Positions 9,601-17,633 of a DNA stretch of 37,931 nucleotides are shown piece after piece (positions within the stretch are counted from its first letter, which is position 1; each line of letters starts with the position of its first letter). Both the position numbers and the translations under genes were made by a program. The DNA is from Candidatus Latescibacterota bacterium (GTDB taxonomy: Bacteria; Krumholzibacteriota; Krumholzibacteriia; LZORAL124-64-63). Where the stretch lies: assembly GCA_030658975.1 (NCBI GenBank), contig JAUSBL010000024.1, forward strand, positions 1-37,931, in the 5' to 3' direction. The notes below the pieces were generated by a model. It saw nothing but the letters and a program-made list of their open reading frames with translations, was not told the origin of the DNA and made no database searches.

Positions 9601-10414
9601 CGACGCGCAGACCTTCCAGCTGGTGCTGCGCGACCCGGCGGTCCACCCCGCGCCGGGCGGCGACGGCGAGATGCTCTTCCTCTACCGGCAGGTCCACAAC
9701 ACCGACACGCTGCGGCAGTTCGCGACCGTCGGCTGGGAGAGCCCGGGCGAGACCGACGGCCTGCAGCTGAGTTATTCCGACGACTACGCCCCCGGCGCCG
9801 CCCCGATCGGGCCGGGCCTGGCGGTGCTCGTGACGACGCGCACGCCGGTCCACGAACCCTACACGGCCGAGTTCGCGGCGCGGCGGGAGGGGGGCGCGGT
9901 CGTCCTCGACTGGCAGCCCCGCGACGATCGGCCCGTCAGCGGCTGGCTCGTCGTGCGCGACGGAGCCGACGGCGCGGTCGACCTGACGCCGGCGCCGCTG
10001 CCGGCGACGGCCCGCGGCTTCACGGACGCGCAGGCGCCCGCGGACGGCGCGACCTACCGCCTCGTCGCCCTGCACGCGTACGGCCACCGGTCGGCTGCGG
10101 CCTCGGCGGCGGCCGCCGCCGACGTCGTCGTCGCCGGCGGTCTGTTCCTGTCGCCCGGCCAGCCCAATCCCGCGCGCGGCGGTGCGGTCCTGGCCTTCGG
10201 GCTGCCGCGCGACGGCGCCGCGACGCTGCGCGTCTTCGACCTCGCGGGCCGGCTCGTGCGCACGCTGGTCGCGGGCGACCGGCCGGCCGGTCCCGGCGCG
10301 GCCGCCTGGGACGGTCGCGACGAGGGCGGACGCGATGCGCCCGCCGGCGTCTACTTCTGCCGGCTCGAGAGCGCGGGCGGCTCGGTGACCCGCAAGCTCC
10401 TGCTCGTCAGGTAG
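6677..10414 (+). CDS. Secreted peptidase C25 (gingipain-like) family protein with FlgD-like C-terminal domain
   Basis: 1,245 aa, starting at an ATG that overlaps the previous stop by 4 nt; signal peptide MKRAALTLALGTGLLAAVLG. The C25 domain spans about 150-510: YVVITTPQYAPAAAPLLAWK, LLLGDVEDVP, PDLMLGRMPVSS, YRGW at 347-350 and candidate nucleophile Cys384 in SFVCLNGDF. As in the C25 protein at 4826, the gingipain His next to YRG is replaced by Trp. Ig/CARDB-like segments follow, then a GPDAHGYWALD module near residue 833 that includes a FTYYG...ENGWISF stretch, a fibronectin-like segment, and a divergent FlgD-like domain from about 1155 (GQPNPARGG ... WDGRDEGGRDAPAGVYFCRL ... KLLLVR). It is likely exported to the surface through the same route as its neighbours. 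Only 8 nt separate it from pgsB, so it is probably in that transcription unit. Confidence 0.87.
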   Translation: MKRAALTLALGTGLLAAVLGTAAAADQRAHDPFAIQVAGDRTLVTRLPATADATAAPAVLIVLPPDATTWSVNLTAGDGSVTGDGRLPRLRGLPVAVVNTAGLGDGARFEVVHDGDWSSAADDRLRSPGFDAALGTALGLPAPLAAASAGGPRGTYVVITTPQYAPAAAPLLAWKRAKGLEVRLATTEETGATNLAVREWLRAAYATWEAPPEYVLLLGDVEDVPAWSISQNVTDLPYALMDEGDWLPDLMLGRMPVSSLAEAQTVVNKSVAYERDPYRTDEGWLTRQLMVAGNYGSDTPVSTVAWCGRQLMSLGFQAATHVSFPPLFNGVFPITQALQAGVSMVVYRGWAYGTAGWEPPHFTVTEIPNVNNGAMTPVVMSFVCLNGDFAADVPCFGEVFLRQGTPETRKGAVAFIGNGEHWSHTRYNDAMAISFFERITDPAVTDLGSLMVAGKLRFLAFFPHELEFEDTGEESVEFYFHIYNLLGDPELNFWKGAVSEPVVTHAAACPPGSGRFDVTVAEQDGTTPLAGARVGLTQSGELVGSGWTGADGVARLSLAVLAQDAPLTVTVTAPNRFAVQHEVAVAQPAARLALTGLTWENPVGFGNGDGVINAAEVLHVYPVVTNTGTAAATGITLSLTVEGPAGVEHGTFALPDLAGGAVHACAGDEYFRVGLLTTADDGALLNLFLDAAHDGAVDRAGRTLVVGGPALRLEGLLVGGDGILRQGLENALTVVLRNEGSLPFPGGQARLNLLGAGIGAVGVQYADVPAIAAGATVSLATAVTLVVEATVPTGRAASLELVVSDTEPADYQAVLPATLLVGDIDAGAPCGPDAHGYWALDSADAVDYPALAPVYRWTHLDPALGGAGVRVVFTVDNEVKLVDLPFAFTYYGQVFDGQIRVSENGWISFDTDGELEFYNWPLPSSHGNHSMVAPFWDNFDPTLAGTGGVFTRYDAVAGTFTIEWSRMRHYLPEIDDAQTFQLVLRDPAVHPAPGGDGEMLFLYRQVHNTDTLRQFATVGWESPGETDGLQLSYSDDYAPGAAPIGPGLAVLVTTRTPVHEPYTAEFAARREGGAVVLDWQPRDDRPVSGWLVVRDGADGAVDLTPAPLPATARGFTDAQAPADGATYRLVALHAYGHRSAAASAAAAADVVVAGGLFLSPGQPNPARGGAVLAFGLPRDGAATLRVFDLAGRLVRTLVAGDRPAGPGAAAWDGRDEGGRDAPAGVYFCRLESAGGSVTRKLLLVR

Positions 10415-10422
10415 GTGGAAGC

Positions 10423-11583
10423 GTGCGGTTCATCGTCCTGTTGCTCGCGGCGGTCACGCTGCTGGGCGTTTGGGAGACGGCGCGTCACCGCCTGACGCGG
10501 CGCCGCATCCCGCTGCGCGTGCACGTCAACGGCAGCCGCGGCAAGTCGTCGGTGACCCGTCTCATCGCGGCGGGCCTGCAGGCGGGCGGGATCCGCACCT
10601 GCGCGAAGACGACCGGCTCGGCGGCGCGCTTCCTCCACGCCGACGGCACCGAGACGCCGGTGGTGCGGCACGGCTCGCCGAACATCCGCGAGCAGTTGGG
10701 CATCTTCCGGCAGGCCGCGGCCGAGGGCGCCCAGGCGCTGGTGCTGGAGTGCATGGCGGTGCGTCCCGACCTGCAGCGGACCTGCGAGCGGGACATCGTG
10801 AACAGCACGCTCGGGGTGATCACCAACGTGCGCTCCGACCACCTCGAGGTGCAGGGGCCGCGGCTGGAGGACGTGGCGCGCAGCCTCTCGCAGACCGTGC
10901 CGTTGCGCGCGACGCTCTTCACGGCGGAGGACGTGTTCGCCGGCGACCTGGCCGAGGCGGCGCGGCGCCGCGGCAGCGCCTGCCGGGTGGCCGACCCCGC
11001 GACGGTCACGCCGGCGGACCTGGCGCCCTTCCGCTACGTGGAATTCGCGGAGAACGTCGCCCTGGCCCTGGACGTGTGCGTGGCCGCCGGCGTCGACCGC
11101 CGCCGCGCGCTGGAGGGCATGTGGGGCGTCCGGCCCGACGTGGGCGCCCTGGAGCGCCTGCGCGTCGCCGATCCCGGCGGCGAACTCGTGTTCGCCAACG
11201 CGTTCGCGGCCAACGACCCCGAGTCGACGGCGCGGATCTGGCGCACGCTCGGCCTCGACGCGCCCGGTTCGCGCTCGGTGATCCTGTTCAACAACCGCGC
11301 CGACCGCATGCGGCGGGCGCGCGACCTGGCGCCGCTGCTGGGGACCAGCATCAGGGCCGGACACTACGTCCTGATCGGCCAGGGCACGTCCCAGCTGGCC
11401 GACATGATGCGCGCGGTCCCGCGCGAGCTCGTCGTCGACCTGGGCGGCGCCGGCGCCGCCGAGATCTGGACGCGCACGGCCGCCCTCTGCGGGCCCGGCG
11501 CGACGGTGGTGGGCATCGGCAACATCGGCGGCATCGGCATGGACGTGCTGGCGCTGCTGCGCGAGCGGGAGGTGCGCCCGTGA
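10423..11583 (+). CDS. pgsB: Poly-gamma-glutamate synthase subunit PgsB/CapB
   Basis: 386 aa, close to the roughly 390 aa of Bacillus PgsB. It starts at a GTG preceded by AGGTGGA. An N-terminal membrane helix (FIVLLLAAVTLLGVW) is followed by the ATP-binding loop HVNGSRGKSSVTRL (Asn36-Ser43). Family landmarks follow: VLECMAVRPDLQ, TNVRSDHLEV and FANAFAANDPEST. In the known system PgsB is the ATP-dependent amide ligase of the Mur-ligase-like fold; with PgsC it joins glutamates through gamma-carboxyl bonds at the inner membrane. The stop overlaps the pgsC start by GTGA, the usual tight PgsB-PgsC coupling. No pgsA/capA gene is found in the window. The polymer's exact monomer cannot be read from sequence. 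Confidence 0.95.
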   Translation: MRFIVLLLAAVTLLGVWETARHRLTRRRIPLRVHVNGSRGKSSVTRLIAAGLQAGGIRTCAKTTGSAARFLHADGTETPVVRHGSPNIREQLGIFRQAAAEGAQALVLECMAVRPDLQRTCERDIVNSTLGVITNVRSDHLEVQGPRLEDVARSLSQTVPLRATLFTAEDVFAGDLAEAARRRGSACRVADPATVTPADLAPFRYVEFAENVALALDVCVAAGVDRRRALEGMWGVRPDVGALERLRVADPGGELVFANAFAANDPESTARIWRTLGLDAPGSRSVILFNNRADRMRRARDLAPLLGTSIRAGHYVLIGQGTSQLADMMRAVPRELVVDLGGAGAAEIWTRTAALCGPGATVVGIGNIGGIGMDVLALLREREVRP

Positions 11584-12053
11584 TCTACCAGGCGATCGGC
11601 CTGGGGCTGGTGATCAGCCTCGTCTTCTCGGAGATCATGGGGCTGGCGGCCGGCGGGCTCATCGTCCCCGGCTACATCGCCATCTACCTCGACCAGCCGC
11701 TGCGCATCGCGGGCACGGTCGTCGCCGCCCTGTGCACCTACGGCACCGTGCGCCTGCTCGGCCGCGTGGTGCTGCTCTACGGGCGCCGCACGCTGGTCTT
11801 CTGCGTGCTGGCAGGGTTCGTGTTCGGCTTCCTGACGCGCTACGTGCTGGTGTTCAACGCCGCGCTGGGCACCGGCGTCGACGCTTCGCTCTTCCAGTCC
11901 GTGGGGTACATCATCCCCGGGCTGATCGCCTACTGGATGCACCGGCAGGGGATCGTCGAAACCCTGAGCTCCATGTTCATGGCGGCGTTCCTGGTCCGCC
12001 TGGTGCTGGTGCTGGCCCACGGAGGCATGCTCATTGATGTCGCGATCGGGTAG
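11580..12053 (+). CDS. pgsC: Poly-gamma-glutamate synthase subunit PgsC/CapC
   Basis: 157 aa; Bacillus PgsC is about 149. It starts at a GTG overlapping the pgsB stop, with CGGGAGGT 6-7 nt upstream. It is an integral membrane protein with several hydrophobic spans: YQAIGLGLVISLVFSEIMG, a GGLIVPGYIAIYL segment characteristic of the family, a third around RTLVFCVLAGFVFGFLTRYVL, and a last span ending in LVLVLAHGG. PgsC is the obligate membrane partner of PgsB in the PGA synthase. The reading frame overlaps the start of pgsW by 17 nt, so synthesis of the three proteins is probably coupled. Confidence 0.94.
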   Translation: MIYQAIGLGLVISLVFSEIMGLAAGGLIVPGYIAIYLDQPLRIAGTVVAALCTYGTVRLLGRVVLLYGRRTLVFCVLAGFVFGFLTRYVLVFNAALGTGVDASLFQSVGYIIPGLIAYWMHRQGIVETLSSMFMAAFLVRLVLVLAHGGMLIDVAIG

Positions 12054-13161
12054 GAAAAGGCCGCTGATCCTGTTCGGGTTGGCGTTGCTGGCGGTGGTGC
12101 TGCAGGGGGCGCTCGAGCTGACGCGCCGCCCCGTGCGCCAGCGCGACTACGCCGAGAAGCTGGCCGCGGCGCAGAAGGCCGACGAGGCGTACACGACGCT
12201 GCGCCGCCACCTGCGCATGGAGGGCGCGGAGATCGACAAGCTCAACGACCCCGCCGGCACCGGCCTGGTGGGCCCGGAGTTCAGCCTCATCACCAACGCC
12301 CGCGGCGATCTGGAGGCCAAGCTCTCCAGCCTGAACCCGAACTGGGCGGCGGTGCTGGTGGAGCTGTTCCACCGCGCCGGCCTGCGTCCCGGCGACCCGG
12401 TGGCGGTGGCGCTGACCGGCTCGTTCCCGGGCCTGAACGTGGCCGTGTACGCCGCGATCGAGACCATGGAACTGGCGCCGGTGGTGATCACCTCGGTCGG
12501 CGCCTCGATGTGGGGCGCCAACGATCCCGCGTTCACCTGGCTGGACATGGAGCGGATCCTGCGCGAGGAGCGGGTCCTGCACGCGCGCACCTCGGCCGCC
12601 ACCCTCGGCGGCGGCGACGACATGGGCCAGGGGCTCAGCCCCGAGGGGCGGCGCCTGCTCGAGGCGGCGCTCGCGCGCAACGGGGTGCCGCTGCTCAGCT
12701 CGCAGAACATCGAGGAGGCCATCTCCAGGCGCATGGCCTTTTTCGACGAGGCGCTGCGCGGCCGCGTGCCGAAGTGCTTCGTGAACGTGGGCGGCGGCGT
12801 GGCCAGCCTCGGCAGCAGCCAGAACCGCATCCTGATCCCGCGCGGCTTCGCCGAGACGCTGGAGGCGAAGAACTGGCCGCGCAAGGGCACGCTCACGCTG
12901 ATGTCCGACCGGGGCGTGCCGGTCATCCACCTGCTCGAGGTCGCTTCGCTGGCCCGCGAGTACGGGCTGCCCGTGGCCCCGGACTACCTGCCGGAGCCGG
13001 GCGAAGGCGAGATCTTCGTGCGGGACGGCTACCGGCTCGAGCTGGTGGCGATCTTCCTGGTGTTGTACGGCGCCCTCTGCGCCGTGGTGCTGGCGCCCGA
13101 AGTGCGGCGCAACCTGCTGGGAGCGGTCCGTTTCCGGCGGCGATCGGGAGGTGCGGCGTGA
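12037..13161 (+). CDS. pgsW: Poly-gamma-glutamate system protein PgsW
   Basis: 374 aa from the ATG at 12037; a TTG at 12034 is nearer the ideal distance from GGAGG (12021-12025) and could be used instead. One membrane helix near each end (PLILFGLALLAVVLQGALEL and LVAIFLVLYGALCAVVLAP) flanks a long extracytoplasmic-looking domain. The central block GPEFSLITNARGDLEAK ... GSFPGLNVAVYAA ... SVGASMWGANDP matches what I know of the 'poly-gamma-glutamate system protein' family that accompanies PgsB and PgsC in some Gram-negative lineages. Its biochemical job is not established. It could stand in for PgsA, which is missing here. It overlaps pgsC by 17 nt and the next gene by 4 nt. Confidence 0.88.
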   Translation: MSRSGRKRPLILFGLALLAVVLQGALELTRRPVRQRDYAEKLAAAQKADEAYTTLRRHLRMEGAEIDKLNDPAGTGLVGPEFSLITNARGDLEAKLSSLNPNWAAVLVELFHRAGLRPGDPVAVALTGSFPGLNVAVYAAIETMELAPVVITSVGASMWGANDPAFTWLDMERILREERVLHARTSAATLGGGDDMGQGLSPEGRRLLEAALARNGVPLLSSQNIEEAISRRMAFFDEALRGRVPKCFVNVGGGVASLGSSQNRILIPRGFAETLEAKNWPRKGTLTLMSDRGVPVIHLLEVASLAREYGLPVAPDYLPEPGEGEIFVRDGYRLELVAIFLVLYGALCAVVLAPEVRRNLLGAVRFRRRSGGAA

Positions 13162-14069
13162 CGATCCATCACCGCAGCGGGGCGGCGGCCGCCGTCTGCT
13201 TCGCGCTGCTGTCGCTGGCGGCCGTGGAGGCGACGGCCGCGGTGCGCTGGCGCGCGGTCGCGCCCCAGGGCGCCCGCGATCAGGTCTGCCTGCGCATCGA
13301 CGGCGTGGAGGCGACCTACGACAAGCTGCGCGCCGAGACGCCGACCTCGTACCGCGTGCGCGGGCCGCGCCGCGTCAAGGTGCTGTCGCGCTACGTGTTC
13401 GCGCCCGGCGAGACCGGGCCGGTCTCCGCCACGCTGCGCTTCGCGATCGACGGGCAGACGGCCCTCGCGGACGCGCAGCGCCTGCAGCCGCGCGCGGGCG
13501 CGGCGTCCTGCGCCGGCGCGCCCGCCAGCCCCCTGCACCACACCTACCTGACGATCCCCGAGGGCTGGCACGTCGTGACGGTCACCCCGGCGACCGCCGG
13601 CGCCGGCTTCACCGCGGTGCGCCTCTTCCGCGAGACGAGCCGGGTCAGCGAGGAGTACGTCAACCTGTCGCCGGAGCGCTACGCCGGCGTCGCCACCCTG
13701 CAGTACGACAGCGGCGTGCGCTCCACCCTGTACCGCTTCGACGCGGACCGGCCGCTGTCCTTCGAGGTCGCGGGTCCGACGACGGCCGTGGTGTGGACGC
13801 GCCTGGACTTCGACCACCGCATGAGCGGCCGCCAGTCCTACGCCCTGGAGGTGCGCATCGACGGCCAGGTCAGCCGCATCCACCACTACGACGCCGACAA
13901 GCTGGACGCCGCGTCCTACATCGAACGGCCGGACGTGATGCCCGGGGAGCGCAAGTCCCTGCGCGTCCAGATCCCGCGCGGCCGCCACCGCGTGGAGATC
14001 CGCTGCGTGCAGCCCGAGGTCTGCGGCGTGACGGCCGTCGTCCGCATTCCGGCAGCGGATCTGCGATGA
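13158..14069 (+). CDS. Secreted protein of unknown function in the pgs operon
   Basis: 303 aa. It starts at a GTG that overlaps the pgsW stop (GTGA), with GGGAGG 6 nt upstream. A signal peptide (about residues 1-27, AAAAVCFALLSLAAVEATA) is followed by a soluble domain that reads as beta-rich, with TYLTIPEGWHVVTVTPA in the middle and a C-terminal half containing RFDADRPLSFEVAGPT and VWTRLDFDHRMSGRQSYALE. I do not recognise a family and see no catalytic motif. Position between pgsW and a predicted outer-membrane barrel, with overlaps on both sides, suggests a periplasmic part of the same envelope machine, for example polymer binding or a bridge to the barrel. That role is inference. Confidence 0.8.
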   Translation: MTIHHRSGAAAAVCFALLSLAAVEATAAVRWRAVAPQGARDQVCLRIDGVEATYDKLRAETPTSYRVRGPRRVKVLSRYVFAPGETGPVSATLRFAIDGQTALADAQRLQPRAGAASCAGAPASPLHHTYLTIPEGWHVVTVTPATAGAGFTAVRLFRETSRVSEEYVNLSPERYAGVATLQYDSGVRSTLYRFDADRPLSFEVAGPTTAVVWTRLDFDHRMSGRQSYALEVRIDGQVSRIHHYDADKLDAASYIERPDVMPGERKSLRVQIPRGRHRVEIRCVQPEVCGVTAVVRIPAADLR

Positions 14070-15169
14070 GCCGTCGCCGGGACATCGTGATGGCGTGCGG
14101 GGCCGTCGTCGTCCTGCTGTGCGCGTGCGCCGCCGCGACGGCGGCGCCGGCCCGCAAGGCGTCCGGCTGGAAGACCAGCGCGACCTTCGGCCTCGAGACG
14201 ATCTACGACGACAACTTCCTGCGCTATTCCGACGACTACCTCGACGTGTTCCACGCCGGCTCGGCGCCCTACAAGTTCCAGATCGAACGCCAGGACTGCC
14301 ACATCCTGGCCCCGAGCTTCGAGGTCGAGGCGCGACGCGAGCTGGTCGCGCTGGGCGAGACGCGGCTGCGCTTCCGCTGGAAACGGTGGCAGTACGTGCA
14401 GGAGTCGATCAAGACCAACTCGGGCTACTCGTGGTACGTGCGCCAGTTCCTGCCCGGCGGCCGCAGCTTCGAGCTGTCCTACAGCTACGCGCCGGAGCAG
14501 TACATCCGGCAGCTGTCGGACGAACCGCCCTGGGAGGCCCCGAGCCATCCCCTGGTCTGGGACGAGTTCCGCTACACGCGCAACGAGTTCGCCCTGATCT
14601 ACCGCGACCGCATCAGCCGCGCCCTGACCTGGAAGCTGGACCTCAGCCGCACGCTGCGCTACTACAACCAGCCGTTCATGGAGAACGACATCTTCTCCTG
14701 GGGCGCCCGCGGCACGCTCTACTGGCGCGCCCGAGCGGACTGGCGCGTGACCTTCGACTACGGCTTCGAGCACGGGCCGGCGCGCGGCTACGACGAGGTG
14801 GGGGAGAGTCTCGAGGCGAGCGACAACTCGGACCCCTCGTACGACCAGGACCTCTACCAGGTCGAAGTGGCCTGGTCGCCGAAGTGGGCCCGCCGCGCGT
14901 TCGCGAGCCTGGCCCTGAGCGGCCAGTACCAGGCCTACTGGTTCACCTCGCAGAAGAGCCTGGACGCCGACCCGTACCACGTGGGCCGCAAGGACAACGT
15001 CTACTCGCTCGAACTGACCCTGGACCGGCCGGTGGCCGGCGGGGTCGACGCCGTCTTCGGCTTCAAGTTCTCCCAGCGCACGGTGGATTCGCCGTGGCAG
15101 GGGGACATCGCCGAGGACAAGGACTACGACCAGCGCCGGTACTGGATCGGGCTGACCTACAAACTCTAG
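14066..15169 (+). CDS. Predicted outer-membrane beta-barrel protein in the pgs operon
   Basis: 367 aa, ATG overlapping the previous stop by 4 nt. A signal peptide (to about residue 28) is followed by a sequence with no hydrophobic helices and many short alternating strands rich in Tyr, Trp and Phe separated by polar turns, such as SYSWYVRQFLPGGRSFELSY-type hairpins, FRYTRNEFALIYRD and KDNVYSLELTLD. The C-terminal strand YWIGLTYKL resembles an outer-membrane beta-signal, though it ends in Leu rather than Phe. The opening GLETIYDDNFLRYSDD is common in barrel proteins of the 'outer membrane beta-barrel' type. I infer an outer-membrane pore or anchor for the polymer made by PgsB-PgsC. No specific family is recognised. 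Confidence 0.75.
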   Translation: MSRRRDIVMACGAVVVLLCACAAATAAPARKASGWKTSATFGLETIYDDNFLRYSDDYLDVFHAGSAPYKFQIERQDCHILAPSFEVEARRELVALGETRLRFRWKRWQYVQESIKTNSGYSWYVRQFLPGGRSFELSYSYAPEQYIRQLSDEPPWEAPSHPLVWDEFRYTRNEFALIYRDRISRALTWKLDLSRTLRYYNQPFMENDIFSWGARGTLYWRARADWRVTFDYGFEHGPARGYDEVGESLEASDNSDPSYDQDLYQVEVAWSPKWARRAFASLALSGQYQAYWFTSQKSLDADPYHVGRKDNVYSLELTLDRPVAGGVDAVFGFKFSQRTVDSPWQGDIAEDKDYDQRRYWIGLTYKL

Positions 15170-15210
15170 CTCGGAAAACCCTGATGAGGATCCCGACAGG
15201 AGCCCCGACG

Positions 15211-17622
15211 ATGCGCACCACCCGTTCGCTGACCGGCCGCCGCAGAGCGGCCACGCCGTTCGCCCTCGTCCTGGCGGCCCTGCTGGCCGGCTGCGGCGCC
15301 GCCGACCTCTACGAGTCGCCCGAATCCCCGTTCCAGGTGATCGGCCGCGTGCCGCTGCCGAGCGCCAACGAGGGGGTCGCCGCGCTGGGGGATTTCGCGT
15401 TCGTGGCCGGCGGCGAGGCGGGCATCCACGTGATCGACATCACCGCGCCGGGGGCGCCCGTCCTGGTCACGACCCTCAACACCACCAAGTACGCCGGCAA
15501 CATCGAAGTCGTGCGCACCTTCGCCAACGCGACGTTGTCCGACCTGGCGCTGGTCGTGGAGGGCACCGAGGGCATCACCACCTACGACATCACCGATCCC
15601 GCCGGCATCGTCTCCTACGAACAGGGCACCACCGCCGTCGACGGCCAGCGCGTCTTCATCGAGGAGCCGGCGAACCCCGACGATCCCTGCGTCGTCTACC
15701 TCGCCGAGAGCTGGAAGGGCCTGCGCATCTTCGAGACCAGCCCCGACTTCCCCGGCGTGCTCGAGTACGGCGGCGTCTTCACCGGCACCCAGGGCTACGC
15801 CAAGAGCGTGGCCGTGAAGGACGGCTACGCCTACGTCGCCGACGACGAGATGGGCCTGGCGGTGGTCGACGTGCGCGTGCGCATTCTCGGGCAGGTCCGC
15901 CAGGTGAGCTGGGCCGACACGCCCGGCAACGCCCTGGACGTCGTCGTCGAAGGCGACTACGCCTACGTGGCCGACGGCGTCGAGGGGCTCGCGGTCTTCC
16001 GCGTCGACGGCGGCGAGACGCCGGTCAAGGTCGCCCAGCTGGACCTCACGGCCTACAGCCGCTCGCTGGTCGTGGCGCGCGGCTGGGCGCTGCTCTGCGC
16101 CGCCGACGGCGGCGTGCACGTCGTGGACGTCCGCGACCCCGAGCACCCCGTCTACGCCGGACTCGTCAAGACGAGCTACGCCACGGACCTCTGCATCAGC
16201 CCCGACGGGCGCGTCCTGGTGGCCGACCGCTACGACGGCTTGCTGGTGCTGTCCGGGCCGACCCTGGTCGCCGACGCCACGCCGCCCGCGGCCGTCACCA
16301 CGCTGGCGGCGGCGCCGCTGTCGGCCACCCGCGTCGAGCTCTCCTGGCTGGCCGTGGGCGACGACGGCTACTACGGCACGGCCGCCTCCTACCTCGTCAG
16401 GCGCGCCGCGGCGCCGATCATGGACGAGGCCGACTGGGAGGCCGCTCTTGCGGTCGCGGGGGCTCCCGCGCCGGCGGCGGCGGGCACCCGCCAGACGCTC
16501 GAGGTCACGGGGCTCGCGCCCGGCACGACCTACCACTTCGCACTGCGCACGCTGGACGACGAGGGGCACCTCGCGGCCCTCTCCAACTCCGCCTCCGCAA
16601 CGACGGTCGAAGGCGCCTTCCTGCGCGCGGGCGGCGTCGCGCCCGCCCTGGGCGATGCGGCGACGGTCTTCGCCTTCCGCGTCACCTTCGTCGACGACAC
16701 CGACGCCGCGCCGCTCGTGCACGACGTGACGATCGACGGCGTGGCCCATGCGATGACGCTCGCATCGGGCAGCCCCGCCGACGGCGCGGTCTACCTCTAC
16801 GAGACGACACTGCCCGCCGGCGCCCACGAGCACGCCTTCGCCTTCGTCGACGCGCTCGACCGCCCGGTGACCCTCGCGCCGGCCGCCGGCCCCTTCGTGG
16901 GCAACGTCGCGTTCGCGATGGGCAGCCCCGCCGGCGAGGTCGGACGCCTGCCGGACGAGGTCCTGCACGACGTGCTGCTGTCGGCGGCCCCCGTCGCCGG
17001 CGCCCGCGAGGTCACGCAGGCCGCCTGGAACCTGCGCATGCCCGCGAACCCCTCCACCTTCGTCGGCGACGAGTTGCCGGTCCACAACGTGACCTGGCTC
17101 GAGGCCGTCGCGTACTGCAACCTCCTGTCCGCGGCCGAGGGGCGCACGCCCGCCTACGCCATCGACGGGCCGCTGGTGACGTGGGACCGCGAGGCCGACG
17201 GCTGGCGCCTGCCGACGGAGTCCGAGTGGGAATACCTCTGCCGCGCCGGCACGACCACGTCGCTGTTCAACGGCCAGCTCGTCGAGCAGTCCTGCGGCGC
17301 GGATCCCCTGCTCGCGGCGGCCGGCTGGTACTGCTACAACGCCGCCGCCGGCCCGCAGGCCGTGGGCCTGAAGCTGCCCAACGCCCTGGGCCTGTTCGAC
17401 GTGCACGGCAACGTGCGCGAGTGGTGCTGGGACTGGTACGGCCACTACCCGCAGGGCCCCGTGTTCGACCCCGCGGGACCGGCCGACGGCGACCGGCGCG
17501 TGGTCCGCGGCGGCAGCTGGCACTACTACGCCCGCGAGTGCCGGTCGGCGGCGCGCGGCGCCTACTACCCGACCTCCGCCGACGACTACCTGGGGTTCCG
17601 CGTGGTCCGCAACGGCGAGTGA
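15211..17622 (+). CDS. Lipoprotein with LVIP-type beta-propeller repeats, fibronectin III and FGE-like domain
   Basis: 803 aa. I prefer the ATG at 15211, with AGGAG 8 nt upstream, over the ATG at 15184, which has no good ribosome site. The lipobox is LLAGC (Cys29 or so). Residues about 35-350 hold LVIP-like repeats, each of the form 'YAYVADDEMGLAVVDVRVR', predicted to fold as a propeller. A fibronectin III domain spans about 350-470, followed by a beta-rich linker. Residues about 565-803 are a formylglycine-generating-enzyme (FGE-sulfatase) fold: MGSP, VTWLEAVAYCNLLS, WRLPTESEWEYLCRAG, GLFDVHGNVREW, RVVRGGSWHYYARECRSAAR. The Cys pair of true FGE is not conserved (one Cys near that site), so it is more likely a binding or structural module than an FGE. 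It is 41 nt after the barrel gene. Confidence 0.83.
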   Translation: MRTTRSLTGRRRAATPFALVLAALLAGCGAADLYESPESPFQVIGRVPLPSANEGVAALGDFAFVAGGEAGIHVIDITAPGAPVLVTTLNTTKYAGNIEVVRTFANATLSDLALVVEGTEGITTYDITDPAGIVSYEQGTTAVDGQRVFIEEPANPDDPCVVYLAESWKGLRIFETSPDFPGVLEYGGVFTGTQGYAKSVAVKDGYAYVADDEMGLAVVDVRVRILGQVRQVSWADTPGNALDVVVEGDYAYVADGVEGLAVFRVDGGETPVKVAQLDLTAYSRSLVVARGWALLCAADGGVHVVDVRDPEHPVYAGLVKTSYATDLCISPDGRVLVADRYDGLLVLSGPTLVADATPPAAVTTLAAAPLSATRVELSWLAVGDDGYYGTAASYLVRRAAAPIMDEADWEAALAVAGAPAPAAAGTRQTLEVTGLAPGTTYHFALRTLDDEGHLAALSNSASATTVEGAFLRAGGVAPALGDAATVFAFRVTFVDDTDAAPLVHDVTIDGVAHAMTLASGSPADGAVYLYETTLPAGAHEHAFAFVDALDRPVTLAPAAGPFVGNVAFAMGSPAGEVGRLPDEVLHDVLLSAAPVAGAREVTQAAWNLRMPANPSTFVGDELPVHNVTWLEAVAYCNLLSAAEGRTPAYAIDGPLVTWDREADGWRLPTESEWEYLCRAGTTTSLFNGQLVEQSCGADPLLAAAGWYCYNAAAGPQAVGLKLPNALGLFDVHGNVREWCWDWYGHYPQGPVFDPAGPADGDRRVVRGGSWHYYARECRSAARGAYYPTSADDYLGFRVVRNGE

Positions 17623-17633
17623 CGGGAGCGAGC

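Noticed and set aside
6617-10087. 1,156-codon open frame on the minus strand
   Set aside because: Shadow of the C25 gene at 6677; repetitive low-complexity composition and no family match.
15166-17523. 785-codon open frame on the minus strand
   Set aside because: Shadow of the lipoprotein gene, which has a lipobox and recognisable domains on the plus strand.
16903-17622. FGE-like domain as a true formylglycine-generating enzyme
   Set aside because: The cysteine pair needed for copper binding is not conserved and no sulfatase gene is nearby.
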